Under the pieces are notes generated by a model. It made no database searches. It had not been told where the DNA came from and saw only the letters and a list, made by a program, of their open reading frames with translations. The translations under genes were made by a program, and so were the position numbers. This document shows, in pieces, positions 1 to 11,184 of a stretch of 64,000 nucleotides of DNA. Each line of letters starts with the position of its first letter. Position 1 is the first letter of the stretch. This DNA comes from Balanoglossus misakiensis (taxonomy: Eukaryota > Hemichordata), in NCBI GenBank assembly GCA_040954595.2, contig CM082596.2, forward strand, positions 1,612,001 through 1,676,000. The letters are read 5' to 3'.

Positions 1-96
1 AGGGTAGCCAGAATCTGCAATGACATCAATGGTAGAAAACCATGGAGTGAAATTTATGATCTATAGTAAACTTCTGTAACACAGAAAATATGTATT

Positions 97-183
97 TTAA
101 CCCTGTCACCCCCAGTTTCCTTCTTTAAAGGTCCAACCTTACCCAGAAAACAATGGGTTGGACCATTGTGGTGAAAGGGTTAA
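97..183. repeat. TTAA-flanked miniature inverted-repeat element
   Basis: A 79-bp element (101-179) lies between two TTAA tetramers (97-100 and 180-183). Its ends are inverted repeats: left CCCTGTCACC and right GGTGAAAGGG, one mismatch in ten, and the flanking TTAA extends the match outward. A TTAA target with CCC...GGG ends is the signature of piggyBac-type transposition, and the size fits a non-autonomous MITE. Degenerate relatives sharing the internal GTCCAACCTTACC block occur near 9377-9475 and 60974-61070. It sits in the last visible intron of the JmjC gene. No transposase is encoded. The family assignment is inference. Confidence 0.6.
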
Positions 184-207
184 AACTAAATTGTAGCAGT
201 TACTTAC

Positions 208-2755
208 CTCCCTTGCTTTGTGGGGAGTCCCACCAATGGCATCCACATATCTTGTTATGAACTCCTCACAGTGAAACTGCTTGTCAGACTCTGTCATGAG
301 TCTTGCCAACTGACTGGAACAAAACAAAATTACACACATGTGATTAGGATATTAATGAAACAATTCACTTTGGCCACAGGATGGACCATGATTTTTGGCC
401 TGGCGAGTGGTCATCCAGTATTGGTCCAGTAAAGGTTGGGCCCTTCTGCTATGCAACTGTGGGCACCACAATACAGCTACTGCCATAGCTACTCACACAA
501 TATTATCAGCATTGATGTAACTATATTCAAAGTCCTCAGTGTTTGACACATCGGTGGGGTCAAAGGTCAGCAGGAGTTGCTTCAACTGGTTCACCGTCAG
601 TGATCTGACATCCTCTACAGTCACATAACCTCTGCCATCAGGGTCAAGCAAATGAATAAACTGGAAAGAAATGGTGAAATCATATTAGCATCTCAACACT
701 GAGTCAATTTTTGGAGAGTGTGGTTTTTGAATACTCCAGACACAATCTTTCTCACCAAAGTGTTGGTGTAAACTTTTCTCATTTTTATACCATTTTTTGA
801 AACTTAACACTTAGTTTAAGACAATATGGATATAAGTTGCCCTTGCCTACATGTCAATATTGTCCTAAACTAAGTGTAAAGTTTCAACTTTTCTTTTGTT
901 TACCTGTTCTCTCATATCTTGGATATAATCAGAAACATCACCTTCTTCTTCATCATCTTCATCTGTCTGGTGAAAATTAATGAGAAATACAAATTAGAAA
1001 ATGAAACTGGTACCCAGGGTGGAGAGTGGAAAAGGGTACATTGTACATGAAAGAGTTGACTTACAGTTTGTAAGACTTACTCGTATGAAATGGACAGTAA
1101 ATGGTTCCAACCAAATTTTGCCATTTTCATCTGCAGAGGTCAGCAAGACAGTTCTGTATACAACAAAAATCATTGTGTAAGTAAATTAGAATATTTGTGG
1201 GTTTTTGCGTGTAAGAAGTTATCTACGGAATTTAAATCAATGGTTTCTATATTCACTGATGACTTGCCTCAAAATATAGATATCCATATGTCCCTGTGGA
1301 AGCTCTCCATATCCACTGTACGTCCAGAGTATATCAACTTCATTCATTGGTTTGAAGTCAAGTGATTCAGAACTGGGAGAGCTCTCAGCTGCCGCACAAT
1401 CAGAATCATCAAATGGGAAACTTTTTGTCAAGAATGAAAACCAGATGGCCACAGCTGAGTTCATGTAACCGTTGGAACGCACCTGGTGAAGATAACCTGT
1501 CAATAGAATTACAGATTTAGATATAATCTTGGTTCCTATTAATTCTTTCAGTGTCACAGCTAATATATAAGACTGTGCTCCAAATAGGAATTTTACTTAC
1601 CACTCGGCATGTATATACAGTCTCCTCTGTTCATGGTGACATGCGAGTATTTCACATCTTTGATTTTGGGAAACTTTACAAGATTCACAGCATCAACATC
1701 AACCAGGGAATAGCCACCAAATTCTTGAAGTGAATCACTTGACAAGTACACAAGGTCGCTCTGAAGTTGTTAGAAGACAAGGAAAAAGGAAGCCTCATTC
1801 ATTATAAAACATTGAAGAGCTTGCAAGGGCAAGCATTTGCCTCTCATGGAATGATGTACAATAACTGTATTGTATTGTGTATTGTAATAGTTTTTTCTTA
1901 AACTATTGTGATGATGTATTATGCTGTATTGGATTGTATTAATTGTAATTGTATTTTGCAGTATACAAACCTGTTTTGGATCTACCAATAACCACTCTTT
2001 TGTACCATTGAAAACACAATGTATATTCTCATATGGATCTTGATGAATCAATGTCTTGCCACCACCAGCACTTAAAAACAGATGCACTTCCTGGAATTAA
2101 AGTAATATTGGAATGGATCATTAGTCTTCCTGTATTTTTTACTTCAACAAGTGAACTTGCCTGGTGTAGGAAAATTATTTTTCTCTTTCAGTCAAAATCC
2201 ACATCTAATAGTAACAGCATTAATGTGAGTATTATCTGTATATGTAAAGCATACCTGGATACTCTTAGCAAATGTTCCACACACCAAACATGGAGGTATT
2301 GCAACATCTCTCTGCATCAACCCAGGCACTTGGCTTATCACGTAAGCATCCATGGTTTGATAGTTACGCATGAAATGGTCCAGAGTATCTCGTCCAAGTA
2401 TCCCAGCTTCACCATAGGGTAACCCCGATCCACCTTCGTGCCTGGCCTCCAATCGCACCGTCAAGTTGCCGTACTCTTGAATGATGTATTCTTCTGTCCA
2501 TCGGTGATATGCCAGCGAGTGTTTGGCCGCCCCTCTGAACACGACTGGTTTGTGCGGCTTCACGTACTTTTCGTAGAACTCTAAAGGTTGCGGAACGTAA
2601 TCCAGTTCTTCTGTGATTTCCGTAGGATCGCTGTGGGACCCGAAAGCTTGTAAGTGACCCCGCCCACCTCCCTGCGATCGCCCCGGCGAGTCATCGCTAA
2701 CACTTGAAGGCGTAAAAGCGCACAGGGCGATCAGTACAAAGACACGTAGTATCAT
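208..2755 (-). CDS. Secreted or lumenal JmjC-domain protein with EF-hand (partial, runs off left edge)
   Basis: Eight coding exons are visible on the minus strand: 2755-2255, 2090-1971, 1760-1601, 1496-1268, 1153-1081, 966-904, 660-497 and 313-208. Together they give 472 codons in continuous phase, and the last ends at a GTAAGT donor, so the gene continues beyond base 1. The protein starts with a hydrophobic signal peptide (about residues 1-22), then a cupin-type JmjC fold. The Fe(II) triad is visible as H183-Q-D185 and H264 (in GYLHQV), so 2-oxoglutarate dioxygenase activity is plausible. A canonical EF-hand loop spans 388-399 (DPDGRGYVTVED) and a second EF-hand-like segment follows in the last exon. 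Intron 4 uses a GC donor (GAG|GCAAGT). It resembles JMJD5/JMJD8/HSPBAP1-like hydroxylases, but the signal peptide suggests the secretory pathway, as for JMJD8. Exact subfamily and substrate are unknown. The start is the first ATG at 2755; the frame is also open upstream to a GTG. Confidence 0.8.
797..887. repeat. 91-bp foldback inverted repeat
   Basis: Arms 797-829 and 855-887 are reverse complements at about 30 of 33 positions (TTGAAACTT...GACAATAT), separated by 25 bp. The whole unit would fold into one long hairpin. It lies in intron 6 of the JmjC gene. It is either a small foldback/MITE insertion or a chance local inversion-duplication; its ends do not match the TTAA element at 97-183. 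No second copy was seen in the window. Confidence 0.6.
1857..1957. repeat. TATTG-rich low-complexity stretch
   Basis: Intron 2 of the JmjC gene contains imperfect reiterations of ATTGTATTG/TGTATT over about 100 bp. This looks like a decayed microsatellite with no coding content. Confidence 0.4.
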
Positions 2756-3080
2756 TCTCACGGGATCTACAATTAACTCTTCGCGACAGCCTTGTAAAGT
2801 TATGTATATTTCATGTACATATACATGATCAACTTTGTTTCATTCTGCAAATAACTTCCGGGAATGCGCTAAACTTATAGCCAATTACATGCAATTACGC
2901 AGAACATAATCTTTCCTCTGATTGGTCAGAAATGCAAAGCTAAGCCAATTATACTCCCTAACTCTCCAATCAAAGTGAGTGATATAAATACGTACAATTT
3001 CGACGGTAGCTTGTCAATTACACTAGGTACAACCTCCCGACTCGAATAGCAGGTTGGGGCAGGTCAGGGCAAGGGACGAA
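2756..3080. promoter_or_regulatory. Divergent promoter between the JmjC gene and TPGS1
   Basis: Only 325 bp separate the two start codons. The interval holds four CCAAT/ATTGG-type boxes (near 2880, 2922, 2945 and 2966), the classic NF-Y arrangement. A TATAAATA element lies at 2983-2990, about 90 bp upstream of the TPGS1 ATG and in the right orientation for that gene. Shared bidirectional use is inference from the spacing. Confidence 0.5.
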
Positions 3081-6000
3081 ATGGCAGGAAGGAGGGAAGA
3101 TCGACCGGAAAGTAACAGAGAATTCCTAGGTAGGAACTGTTCGGAGTTTTGCTGTACACAGAAGCTGTACAATAAGGCCAGTGTAGAAAAGATCGTACTG
3201 CTTGTTTACAGTTGCCATGACGATACACATATTCGGTACAATGCAATGGACATCATGTACGTGTACGAACCCCACATTTCACAAAGCTAGTCTTATTGAC
3301 TTTATCTGCTATGGTTGTGATGGCGATGGTGGGGCCCATAGTGGGGCCGATTCAATGTTTTTGTTTGATCACAACATGGACTGTATGTACGTCCATAATC
3401 ACAATTAAAGGCCGCTACATACACACACTTGTGCAATGTAGGTTTCACACCATGACATGAGAAATAAACACAATGATGTATCAATCAATTTTGAAACATT
3501 CACCAATTTGGTAATACATCTTGCCACAATTGTTCACACTATAATGGCAGTATTATTAAATGGAAATATGTAGGCAAATGATCTACATGTGACACTACTA
3601 CTACAACAAAGTATTCAACCTTTTTTAAATTTCCACAGAAAGAACAAATGTTGGGACTCAGCTGAGGGATGCACTGTCAAAAATGATTGAAAACAGACCA
3701 GAAGATCCTGTTTTATTTTTAGCTGAATAGTAAGTTATATAAATATTGGTAAATTGTTTAATAAGAATGAATGTCTTTGGGTTCAATTCGGCTCTGCTGT
3801 AATATTTAATTTTGTACCCCTTCACAGGTGATTGGAAACACATCATGGCCAAATCAAAAGAATAACAAAATTATTTGTGTGAATTCATAATATATGTAAT
3901 AGCAGCCTCAAGTTTTGTCATCCTATTTTCTTCAGTTTTGAAGCCATCAGTGATAACAGAGCTGGCAAAGTAACCAAGGCGTATCAGAGATTACAACTGA
4001 CGCATTACACCAGACCTGCATTTGAAATGAATGCAGTGGCTGCCTATGATTCACTCAGCCAATCAGGTACAGTGTTATAGAAGTTTACATCAGCCATCAT
4101 GCAGAACGGGCATTGAGAGAGAGAGAGAGACAGGCAGAGAACCATTCATAAATAGAGGAGAGAGAGAAAGAGTATGAACACATTTACATGAATGAAGAAT
4201 GAATGAATGAATGAATGAATGAATGAATGAATGAATGAATGAATGAATGAATGAATGAACATGGTAGCACTTCTAGAAAACACTTGAACATTCTGTCCTA
4301 TTGTATATATCAATGTCTCTTTTCAATACTACAGGAACCAAGGGCTACAATGGATTAACTGGAACCGTGTACACAGAGCTACTTAACAATTTATGCAGGT
4401 CAGTACATGGTGCAGATATAGACATACATCAGTTCATGCCCTTTGAAAATTATTAAATTCCGGGGCAAATTCTGTTGCCGTGTCAAGTAAAGAAATCATA
4501 TAGAGGTATACAAAACTTTAGATGCTGGCTGTTGTTAGCTTGATATTCATAATAAATCATCTCAACAGGGATATACCAAGTTTGATTTCTGAAAAGCTAT
4601 TGAGAAGAATACAGTGTCGTGATTATGAAGTTGTTCCATATGATGTCTACTATTCTGGGGTGTTGGCGTGTTTGGTGCTCAACGGTATGTACATGTATAG
4701 TGTAGAGTAGCGTATGGTATTTTGTTCAAAACAATTCATTACAGGTGTACACCCTGCCATTGATGTTACTTTCATGTTTGCCTGAACACTTCCAGATTAC
4801 ATCAAAGAGACGCAGAATCTCTTCAGTGATTTTGACAACAAAAGCACAGGCACTGCCAATAGAGAGCTGTGTGAAGCTGCCCTCAAGATATTAGATGAAT
4901 CGGTTACCATGACATCCAGTGATCCAGTCAGGTAAAGGCTTCTCTTTATTAGCATGCAGTAATGTCAATTATTCACATAAAAAAATAGGTATTCTGGGAT
5001 TCCTGGTCATAAGTTTCAAATTGTCTCTTCTTTTTCCAAACAGTGTTTTAGAGGCTGGAGTCCGACTTGGACCAGAAAAGCTTTCAGAGGCATTACTTGA
5101 CGTAAGTTAGAACACTACCTGGTGGTTTTTGCTTTGCCATGAAATGTTGGTTCAACTATAAACAGTGATATTAGTGGTGTGTGCTTAGAATTGTTTATAG
5201 AGGATGTAGACTAAAGAAAATGATAACTCAAGCAGTCATGGCAACCAAGTTTTTTCCTTCATTTCAGAACATTTCTTTGAAACATAGGAACACATCAACA
5301 ATAACATCTGAGGAATTTATGCTGATAGCTGCCGACATATTCCTTAAAAAGGTATTTGTATCAAAATGGATTGTAGTTTCCATGAACTGCAAGCAAAGTC
5401 ACTTATATCTGAGGAGATTTTGTGTCCCCTGTCGTAACAAGGGGTGAAAGGGTTCATACATCCTCATCAAGATCAAGTACTGTCTAGTTATCATTCATGA
5501 ATGCCTATCAAAAAAGTATGGTAAAGTATAAGATTGATGAGAGCTGATATATGGAAGAACCACATGGTCTTCAACATATACTGGTCAAGAAGTTTCTGAT
5601 TCTGTATAATAACAATAAGTCAAAACTTCTCTCTCTGTGTTTTGAACCCATCTTGTTTGATGTGTCTCCATATTTTCCAGTAACAGATTTTTTAATGACG
5701 AGTACTAGCAGTTTTGCAGTGTTTGATCGGGAAGGGTTGCTGTAATTTTCTTTATCAATGTGTGATGCTTTCATTGCAGAATACATGGGTTCAATTTATT
5801 TGTTTTTAAAAGACAAAAAATAAAAGCGCCATTTCAGTTTCAATCAAAGATGTTAATTTTGAGTTTGCATTGAATCGAAGCGATAATGTTACAAAGAAAA
5901 ACTAACTAAACTGAGGCTGATAAGATGATGTGCTCAAGAGTGCCCTCTACAGAGCCATATACATGTACATTTGACTGTTGTTTTTAGCAGATTGCTTCAC

Positions 6001-7138
6001 GAAAAGGAAGAAAACATTTTTTAAATGTTCCAGATAATGAATGAAGGTTGCAATCATTTTTGTATGAGAGGGTTTAAAGATAGGAGAAACTTTGCAACAT
6101 TATTGCTTCCAAAGCACATATTTTGGCCGACAGTTTCAGACTTCAGACCCAAGAATAACTGGCAAGCAATGAAAGCAGTAAAATTCCATGCACCATGTAA
6201 TACTAACCTTCAAGTGTGTTTTGTTTGTTTGTTTTTTCCCCTTTACTCAAGGTGAAAGCATTGAAGTGAGCACTTGCAGTCACGTTGCCATAGAGATTAC
6301 GGCTTAACAGGTGCTGTTCCCATAGCTACACTGCTTACCTACAAGTTATTACCCCATACCAACATTATATGCACTAACCTTTTATTCAGCTTCTAACTGT
6401 ATGCTGAAAAATTCAGCTTTGGTTTTAAAGATTTTATGCTGCTTATTGGCTCCAACTTAAAATTGTTTAACTTTGGTTTTAAATCTGTCATCTTAACTTA
6501 ACAAATATACTTTAACTGTCTTTCTGTAACTCTGATCTTTGATCATATGGTTCTTTGTAAAAATTTAACTCTATCTACTGCTATCAACAGAACATAGTTC
6601 TTGTCACAGGGGTTTAAAGGACATAACCCCTCCTTAATATGCTAGTCCCATGGTGGATAATTTTCAACTTTTGCCTGAAATTTGACGTCCAAAATGTTGT
6701 GTTCATGTGCAGACATTCTCTCCTGTGTGTATAGTGTAAACTCTTCAAAACTGCTCTCTTCGTTGACCTATTCTGCTAGTGTGTTTGCGCCCATGAAAAC
6801 ACGTGTTAACGAGAGGCAAGTCCTGTAGGAGTGGCAATCTATCAAGTGCATGCTATGCCAAAGTGAATACACATTTTTATAAGCTACCTGTGTGTGCTAC
6901 TTTGACAGCTGTGTAAGGAAATATCACTTTGTGGATGGTTGAAATTTCCATACTCTAAGTTATCTTAACTCTGTGCCTGTAGGCTCCGCTACTTGTACGA
7001 GGTCTGAAGGAAGAAGCGTTAGTGTACTCCATCCAAGAAGCTGACAGCAAAGAGAACAGCAGTGATGATGATGATGACGACGACGATGATGATGAGGATG
7101 ATGATGATGATGACAGTGATGATGAAGATGGTGAATAG
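3081..7138 (+). CDS. TPGS1: Tubulin polyglutamylase complex subunit 1
   Basis: Nine exons (3081-3129, 3639-3729, 3936-4066, 4335-4398, 4569-4684, 4796-4931, 5044-5101, 5268-5351, 6983-7138) join in phase to 294 aa; vertebrate TPGS1 is about 290. Recognisable blocks are RPEDPVLFLAEYF (exons 2/3), AFEMNAVAAYDSLSQ (exon 3), GLTGTVYTELL (exon 4) and IQCRDYEVVPYDV followed by YYSGVLACLVLN (exon 5), all characteristic of this family. In the family it is a non-catalytic scaffold of the TTLL1 polyglutamylase complex, which adds glutamates to axonemal and neuronal tubulin; the N-terminal segment resembles a RII-type dimerisation fold. The last exon, after a 1.6-kb intron, ends in a run of about 20 mostly Asp/Glu residues. 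The ATG at 3081 was chosen because phase requires this exon and the codon opening the frame upstream is a TTG. Confidence 0.9.
4115..4259. repeat. GA and GAAT microsatellites
   Basis: A (GA)n run at about 4115-4130 is followed by a nearly perfect (GAAT)n tetranucleotide array at about 4187-4259, some 17 units. Both lie in intron 3 of TPGS1. The purity of the GAAT array suggests it is polymorphic. Confidence 0.95.
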
Positions 7139-8342
7139 TATTGGCATAGTGTCTGCTGATAGGATGAATATGTGTTTGTAGTAGTAGACACATTGTTAAA
7201 CTACAAAGTAGTTTAGCTGTTGGCAGTATTACCTGTCCTACCCTTCTGTGCCCAATAAATGGACTGCTCCACCTCCTAACACAATAGGATTAGTCCATTC
7301 TACAGAATGAATGGGGAACATTTTGATGACATCCAAAACACAGGCTCATTTGAATGGATGTCTCAAGAAACAATACTATTTATCTGACAATATTTATGAA
7401 AAATTAGAAATGGTTGAACTTTATTATAAAATGTCATGAGAATATGAATTATCAATATACATAGTGTGTGATGACTTAGTTTCTGTAAATAGCAAAGTTT
7501 TCATATGTGTATAATTTGGTCATTTCATATTATATTTATCTGCGGTATTTAAGACAGTCATAAACGGCAGCTGATTGTTTACCTCAGCTCCTGGACTGAA
7601 ACGTCAACCCTGATCATGTTATATGCAAAATTTGGTCTTCACAATGTTAAAATACTGTAATCATGGTAAAGATGAAAGGCATGGACAAGGTTCTACAGGT
7701 CAACAGGTCACAGCCTTTCACGATGATGTTTATTGTTTTATGAGTAAGGTCTAGTTAACATCAATATTGGCACGGTTATGATAAAATGAAGGACATGTGT
7801 TGAGGGGATCGTCTGTGAATGGACAAGGACATTACCTCAACCTTTGTTGGTCCTGGAAGCAGAAATTTCACAAGAAATTCTTGCATTTGCTTTATACCAT
7901 ATGATGGATTTGCACCATTTTTCCTGATAGAAGGGGTGCGCAAGATAACTTTCATATGTATATAGGATCTTTTTTATGTTGTAAATCATGTGTGCAATGC
8001 AGTACTTCTAATCCAAGAGAATAAAGAAACTACCATAAACTAAATAAATGTTTCAACTTTGTATGCATATGATATAGGATGTGAGAGTTGAATATGGCTG
8101 AAAACAATTATTTTACTATTTGCCAAGTGACAAGAGCGATGCGTGTGTGTATACATAGGGACAATAATGGAAGTGTCAGTAGTTGCATGTGTCTGTGTGG
8201 GAAGTATGTGTGATCATAGATTTATCAGCTGCCTACAGACACTTCAAAGCAGGGTGTGTAACACTGTGTAAACAATATAAGGTTCAAAGTTCAAAATTTA
8301 ATATTTACCCATGCACACTGTAACAGTGAGCAGCAAAATATC
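7139..8342 (+). other. TPGS1 3' UTR and intergenic spacer
   Basis: No coding sequence is evident. Poly(A) signals AATAAA at 7254-7259 and 8020-8025 are on the TPGS1 strand, so the transcript could end about 120 bp or about 900 bp past the stop. The remainder up to the next ATG must hold the promoter and leader of the RING/NHL gene, but no clear core element stands out. Confidence 0.5.
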
Positions 8343-11184
8343 ATGGCTGTCATGGCGGCGGGAACATCCACCCAACTCTTGGATGAAATCGGAGAAGACT
8401 TCCTGACTTGTACCATCTGTTACAATCAGTTCCAGACACCGAAAACTCTTCCATGTCTACACACATTCTGCGAGTACTGCCTGATTCCATTGGTGGCCAA
8501 GAATAAAACTCTGAGGTGTCCGACATGCAGAAAGCCATTTCAGCTCCACAAGGGCGATGTCTCACAACTGCAAACCAACTTTTTCATCAACAATTTGATG
8601 GATCTGTTGAAAAGGAGACAAAAGGAACAGGAGGAGAAGAGGAGTGTGAAATCGGAGAATGTTGAGGAATCGATCGATGCAAGGTAAGATTTACCAAAAT
8701 ATTTCGATGGCACCAACAATTATTGACATACAATCTGGTGTCAGTGCAAGGTCCATGTTAACAATCACAAACCTACACGCCAGTTTTACTGTGGAGTATA
8801 AGAGTAGAGTGTTCAGTGTGAGCTTTTCACAGCAAAGTTCTGCCTCTGTATATATTTCATCACTGTTTCTTGAAAGAACAATGTAATAGGAATGGATTAA
8901 TATCTTAAGACAGCATCTCATTGAGGCATTTCATAGAAATTCATGTTGTTTAAACTGTTACCCTTGATCGAGAGTCTATTGCAAGGTCTAGCAGTGAATA
9001 ATCATTAACGTCTTTCTTGTATGAAAAATGTAATTAACTATATAAAGATAATGAGGTTTCACTTGATGGATAACTCGTCTGGCATAATTTCAAAATTTTA
9101 ATTGGATAGAAAATAGTCTTTGTTCAGTAATTTTCATTTCCATGTTTGACGAAGAAGTGAATGTGATTCACATATCAATGGAATCTCGACGTCAACACTT
9201 CAAATTTCACAACCCATAAAGTACACACAAAACAGTATTTACAACTTGGTAACAGAGGAATCTATACTCAGTTTTACTTGAATGACCTTGTTTCCAAAGT
9301 CAGCCCCTTCATTGTAAATTAGGAGAAAGTTGCCAACATACTTCTTTACTTTTGGTGTATTTCATTTGGTTATGTTTATTGCTTTCACCCCCGGTTTCCC
9401 CCTTAGAGGTCCAACCTTACCATAGAAATAAATGGTTGTACGTGGACTGAACCATGGTGGTAAAAGGGGGAAGACTCGACTGATCTCGCTAGTGCCAATA
9501 ACTCTTGGATGCATGCTGATAAAATTTGCTGATAAAATTTGCTGTCTCTTTTTTTTATAACAGTCCACAAAGAGATGAGCCTTGGATGACCTCAGAAGAT
9601 TACAAGGAAGTTCTGCAGGTCAAGATGAATGAACTGAAGATGAAAGAACAACAGATATCAGACAGTATCGCATCGGCTGAGATGATGAAATCTGACTTGG
9701 AGGAGAAACTGAAGGAAGAGGGTCAGAAGGTAGAAGACGTGGTTGAAGACGTCATGGCAAAAGTCGCCGCCGAGAAGGAGAGACTGATCGCTGAATTGGA
9801 ATCGCACTATGAACCGAAGGAGAAAATACTACAGGACTACGTCACAAAGATGGAGAAAGTCAGAAGTGACATCACAAGTACATACGGTTACATCGAAACC
9901 ATGATGTGCCATGGCAACACCAGTCAACTTTTATCAACACAACAGGTGACCATTAACTGTATCGAGCAGTTGATCTCTATGGATACCAAACTTCAAACAA
10001 GCGAGGACCTGTTGATTTTCCACGCGAAGAGTGACTCTTCTGAATCTGGAATGCTGGGATCTTTGAAATCAGACGTGAACATTTCTAAATACAAAGTGAG
10101 TGTCAAGAAAGTTCCGACTCAGCTGATGAAAGGAGAATCAGTGGACCTGCTTCTGAAAATCAGGGACTCTGACGGCAAACTTGTTACACCCATTGTTGAT
10201 GTCGTAGCCGAGTTGCAAACTCCGGATAGGCAGGTCCAAAACATCCAAGCCATTGACAACCGAGATGGGACACAGATCCTGACAGTGTGCGGTGAAACAG
10301 AAGGCAAATACAAGCTGGACATCACCATGGGAGGTCAGCCAATTCCCGGATCCCCATTCCAGATTCGGGTTGTGAAAGGTCTTGTTAAAACACTTGGGAC
10401 ATTCGGGTTTGGAGTGGGCCAGTTCAACGACCCGTGGGGGCTTGCGATCGACAAGGACGGAAACATAGTCACTGCTGACAGAGGCAACAAACGAGTGCAG
10501 GTGATTGACTGGGAAGGAAACTGCAAAAGAATCCACGAGTTCGGTTCAAGCAACAAAGTCTTCAGTCCGTGCGGTGTTGCCGTGTCAGATGAAAACAAAC
10601 TATTCAGTCTTGACGTCAACAACAAACAAGTGGTCGTCATCGACGAAAACGGGCATCAAAGCATGCGCTTCGGACAGAACGAACTGAAGAAGCCGAAAGC
10701 GATCGCCATTAACCCTCTAGATGGTGCTGTTTACGTGACAGACAGATCCTACAACAACTCCTACATCCGAATCTACTCACAGAATGGAAGCTACATCAGA
10801 TCCATCAAGTTCAGAGGGAAACCAACCGACTGCTGCTTCAACAGCGTCGGGATGTTGTACGTGACGGACAAAACAGTCCTCGACTACCAGGGTGTGAAAG
10901 TCTTTGATGCCAACTCGCAATACTTGCGGAAGATCAGAGACATTGGCAAAGTTCCGCTCTTCAACAATCCGAGAGGAGTGACGGTGGACGAGGATGGATT
11001 CATCTACGTCTGCGATGAGCATCGGATTTTGAAACTGAACAGCACTGGAGACTTTGTCTGTCGGATCGACAGTCGCAAAGATGGACTCTCATATCCATCA
11101 GGAATCGTGGTCACGCGCACAGTTCCACGAAAACTGGTAGTTGCTGACAAAGGAAACCACTGCATCAAGGTGTTTGTCTTGTAA
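8343..11184 (+). CDS. RING-coiled-coil-filamin-NHL protein (TRIM2/3/71-like) lacking B-boxes
   Basis: Two exons, 8343-8683 and 9564-11184, join at an Arg-Ser boundary (phase 2) to give 653 aa. A C3HC4 RING is complete (C23, C26, C38, H40, C43, C46, C59, C62). A coiled coil spans about 125-215, a filamin/Ig repeat about 288-386 (ending GSPFQIRVVKG), and NHL beta-propeller repeats 387-653 (for example DPWGLAIDKDGNIVTADR). In the family the RING is an E3 ubiquitin ligase and the NHL propeller binds RNA or protein. No C/H-rich B-box is present between RING and coiled coil, and none is visible in the 880-bp intron, unlike canonical TRIM2/3/71. A degenerate copy of the TTAA element lies in that intron. 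It is probably a member of a lineage-expanded TRIM-NHL family rather than a one-to-one vertebrate ortholog. Confidence 0.9.
9377..9475. repeat. Degenerate copy of the TTAA-type miniature element
   Basis: It shares with 97-183 the order CACCCCC-GTTTCC, GAGGTCCAACCTTACCA, AGAAA-AATGG and GGTGGTAAAAGGG, but the terminal inverted repeats and TTAA flanks are eroded. Located in the intron of the RING/NHL gene. The match was judged by eye. Confidence 0.45.

Noticed and set aside
4187-4259. Possible CRISPR-like array
   Set aside because: It is a pure tetranucleotide microsatellite without spacers, in a eukaryotic intron.
5417-5452. Short match to the right end of the TTAA element (GGTGAAAGGGTT)
   Set aside because: Only about 13 bp agree; chance similarity cannot be excluded.
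6955-7193. Two overlapping minus-strand frames rich in Ser or His
   Set aside because: They are antisense readings of the TPGS1 poly-Asp repeat; GAT repeats read backwards give Ser and His runs.
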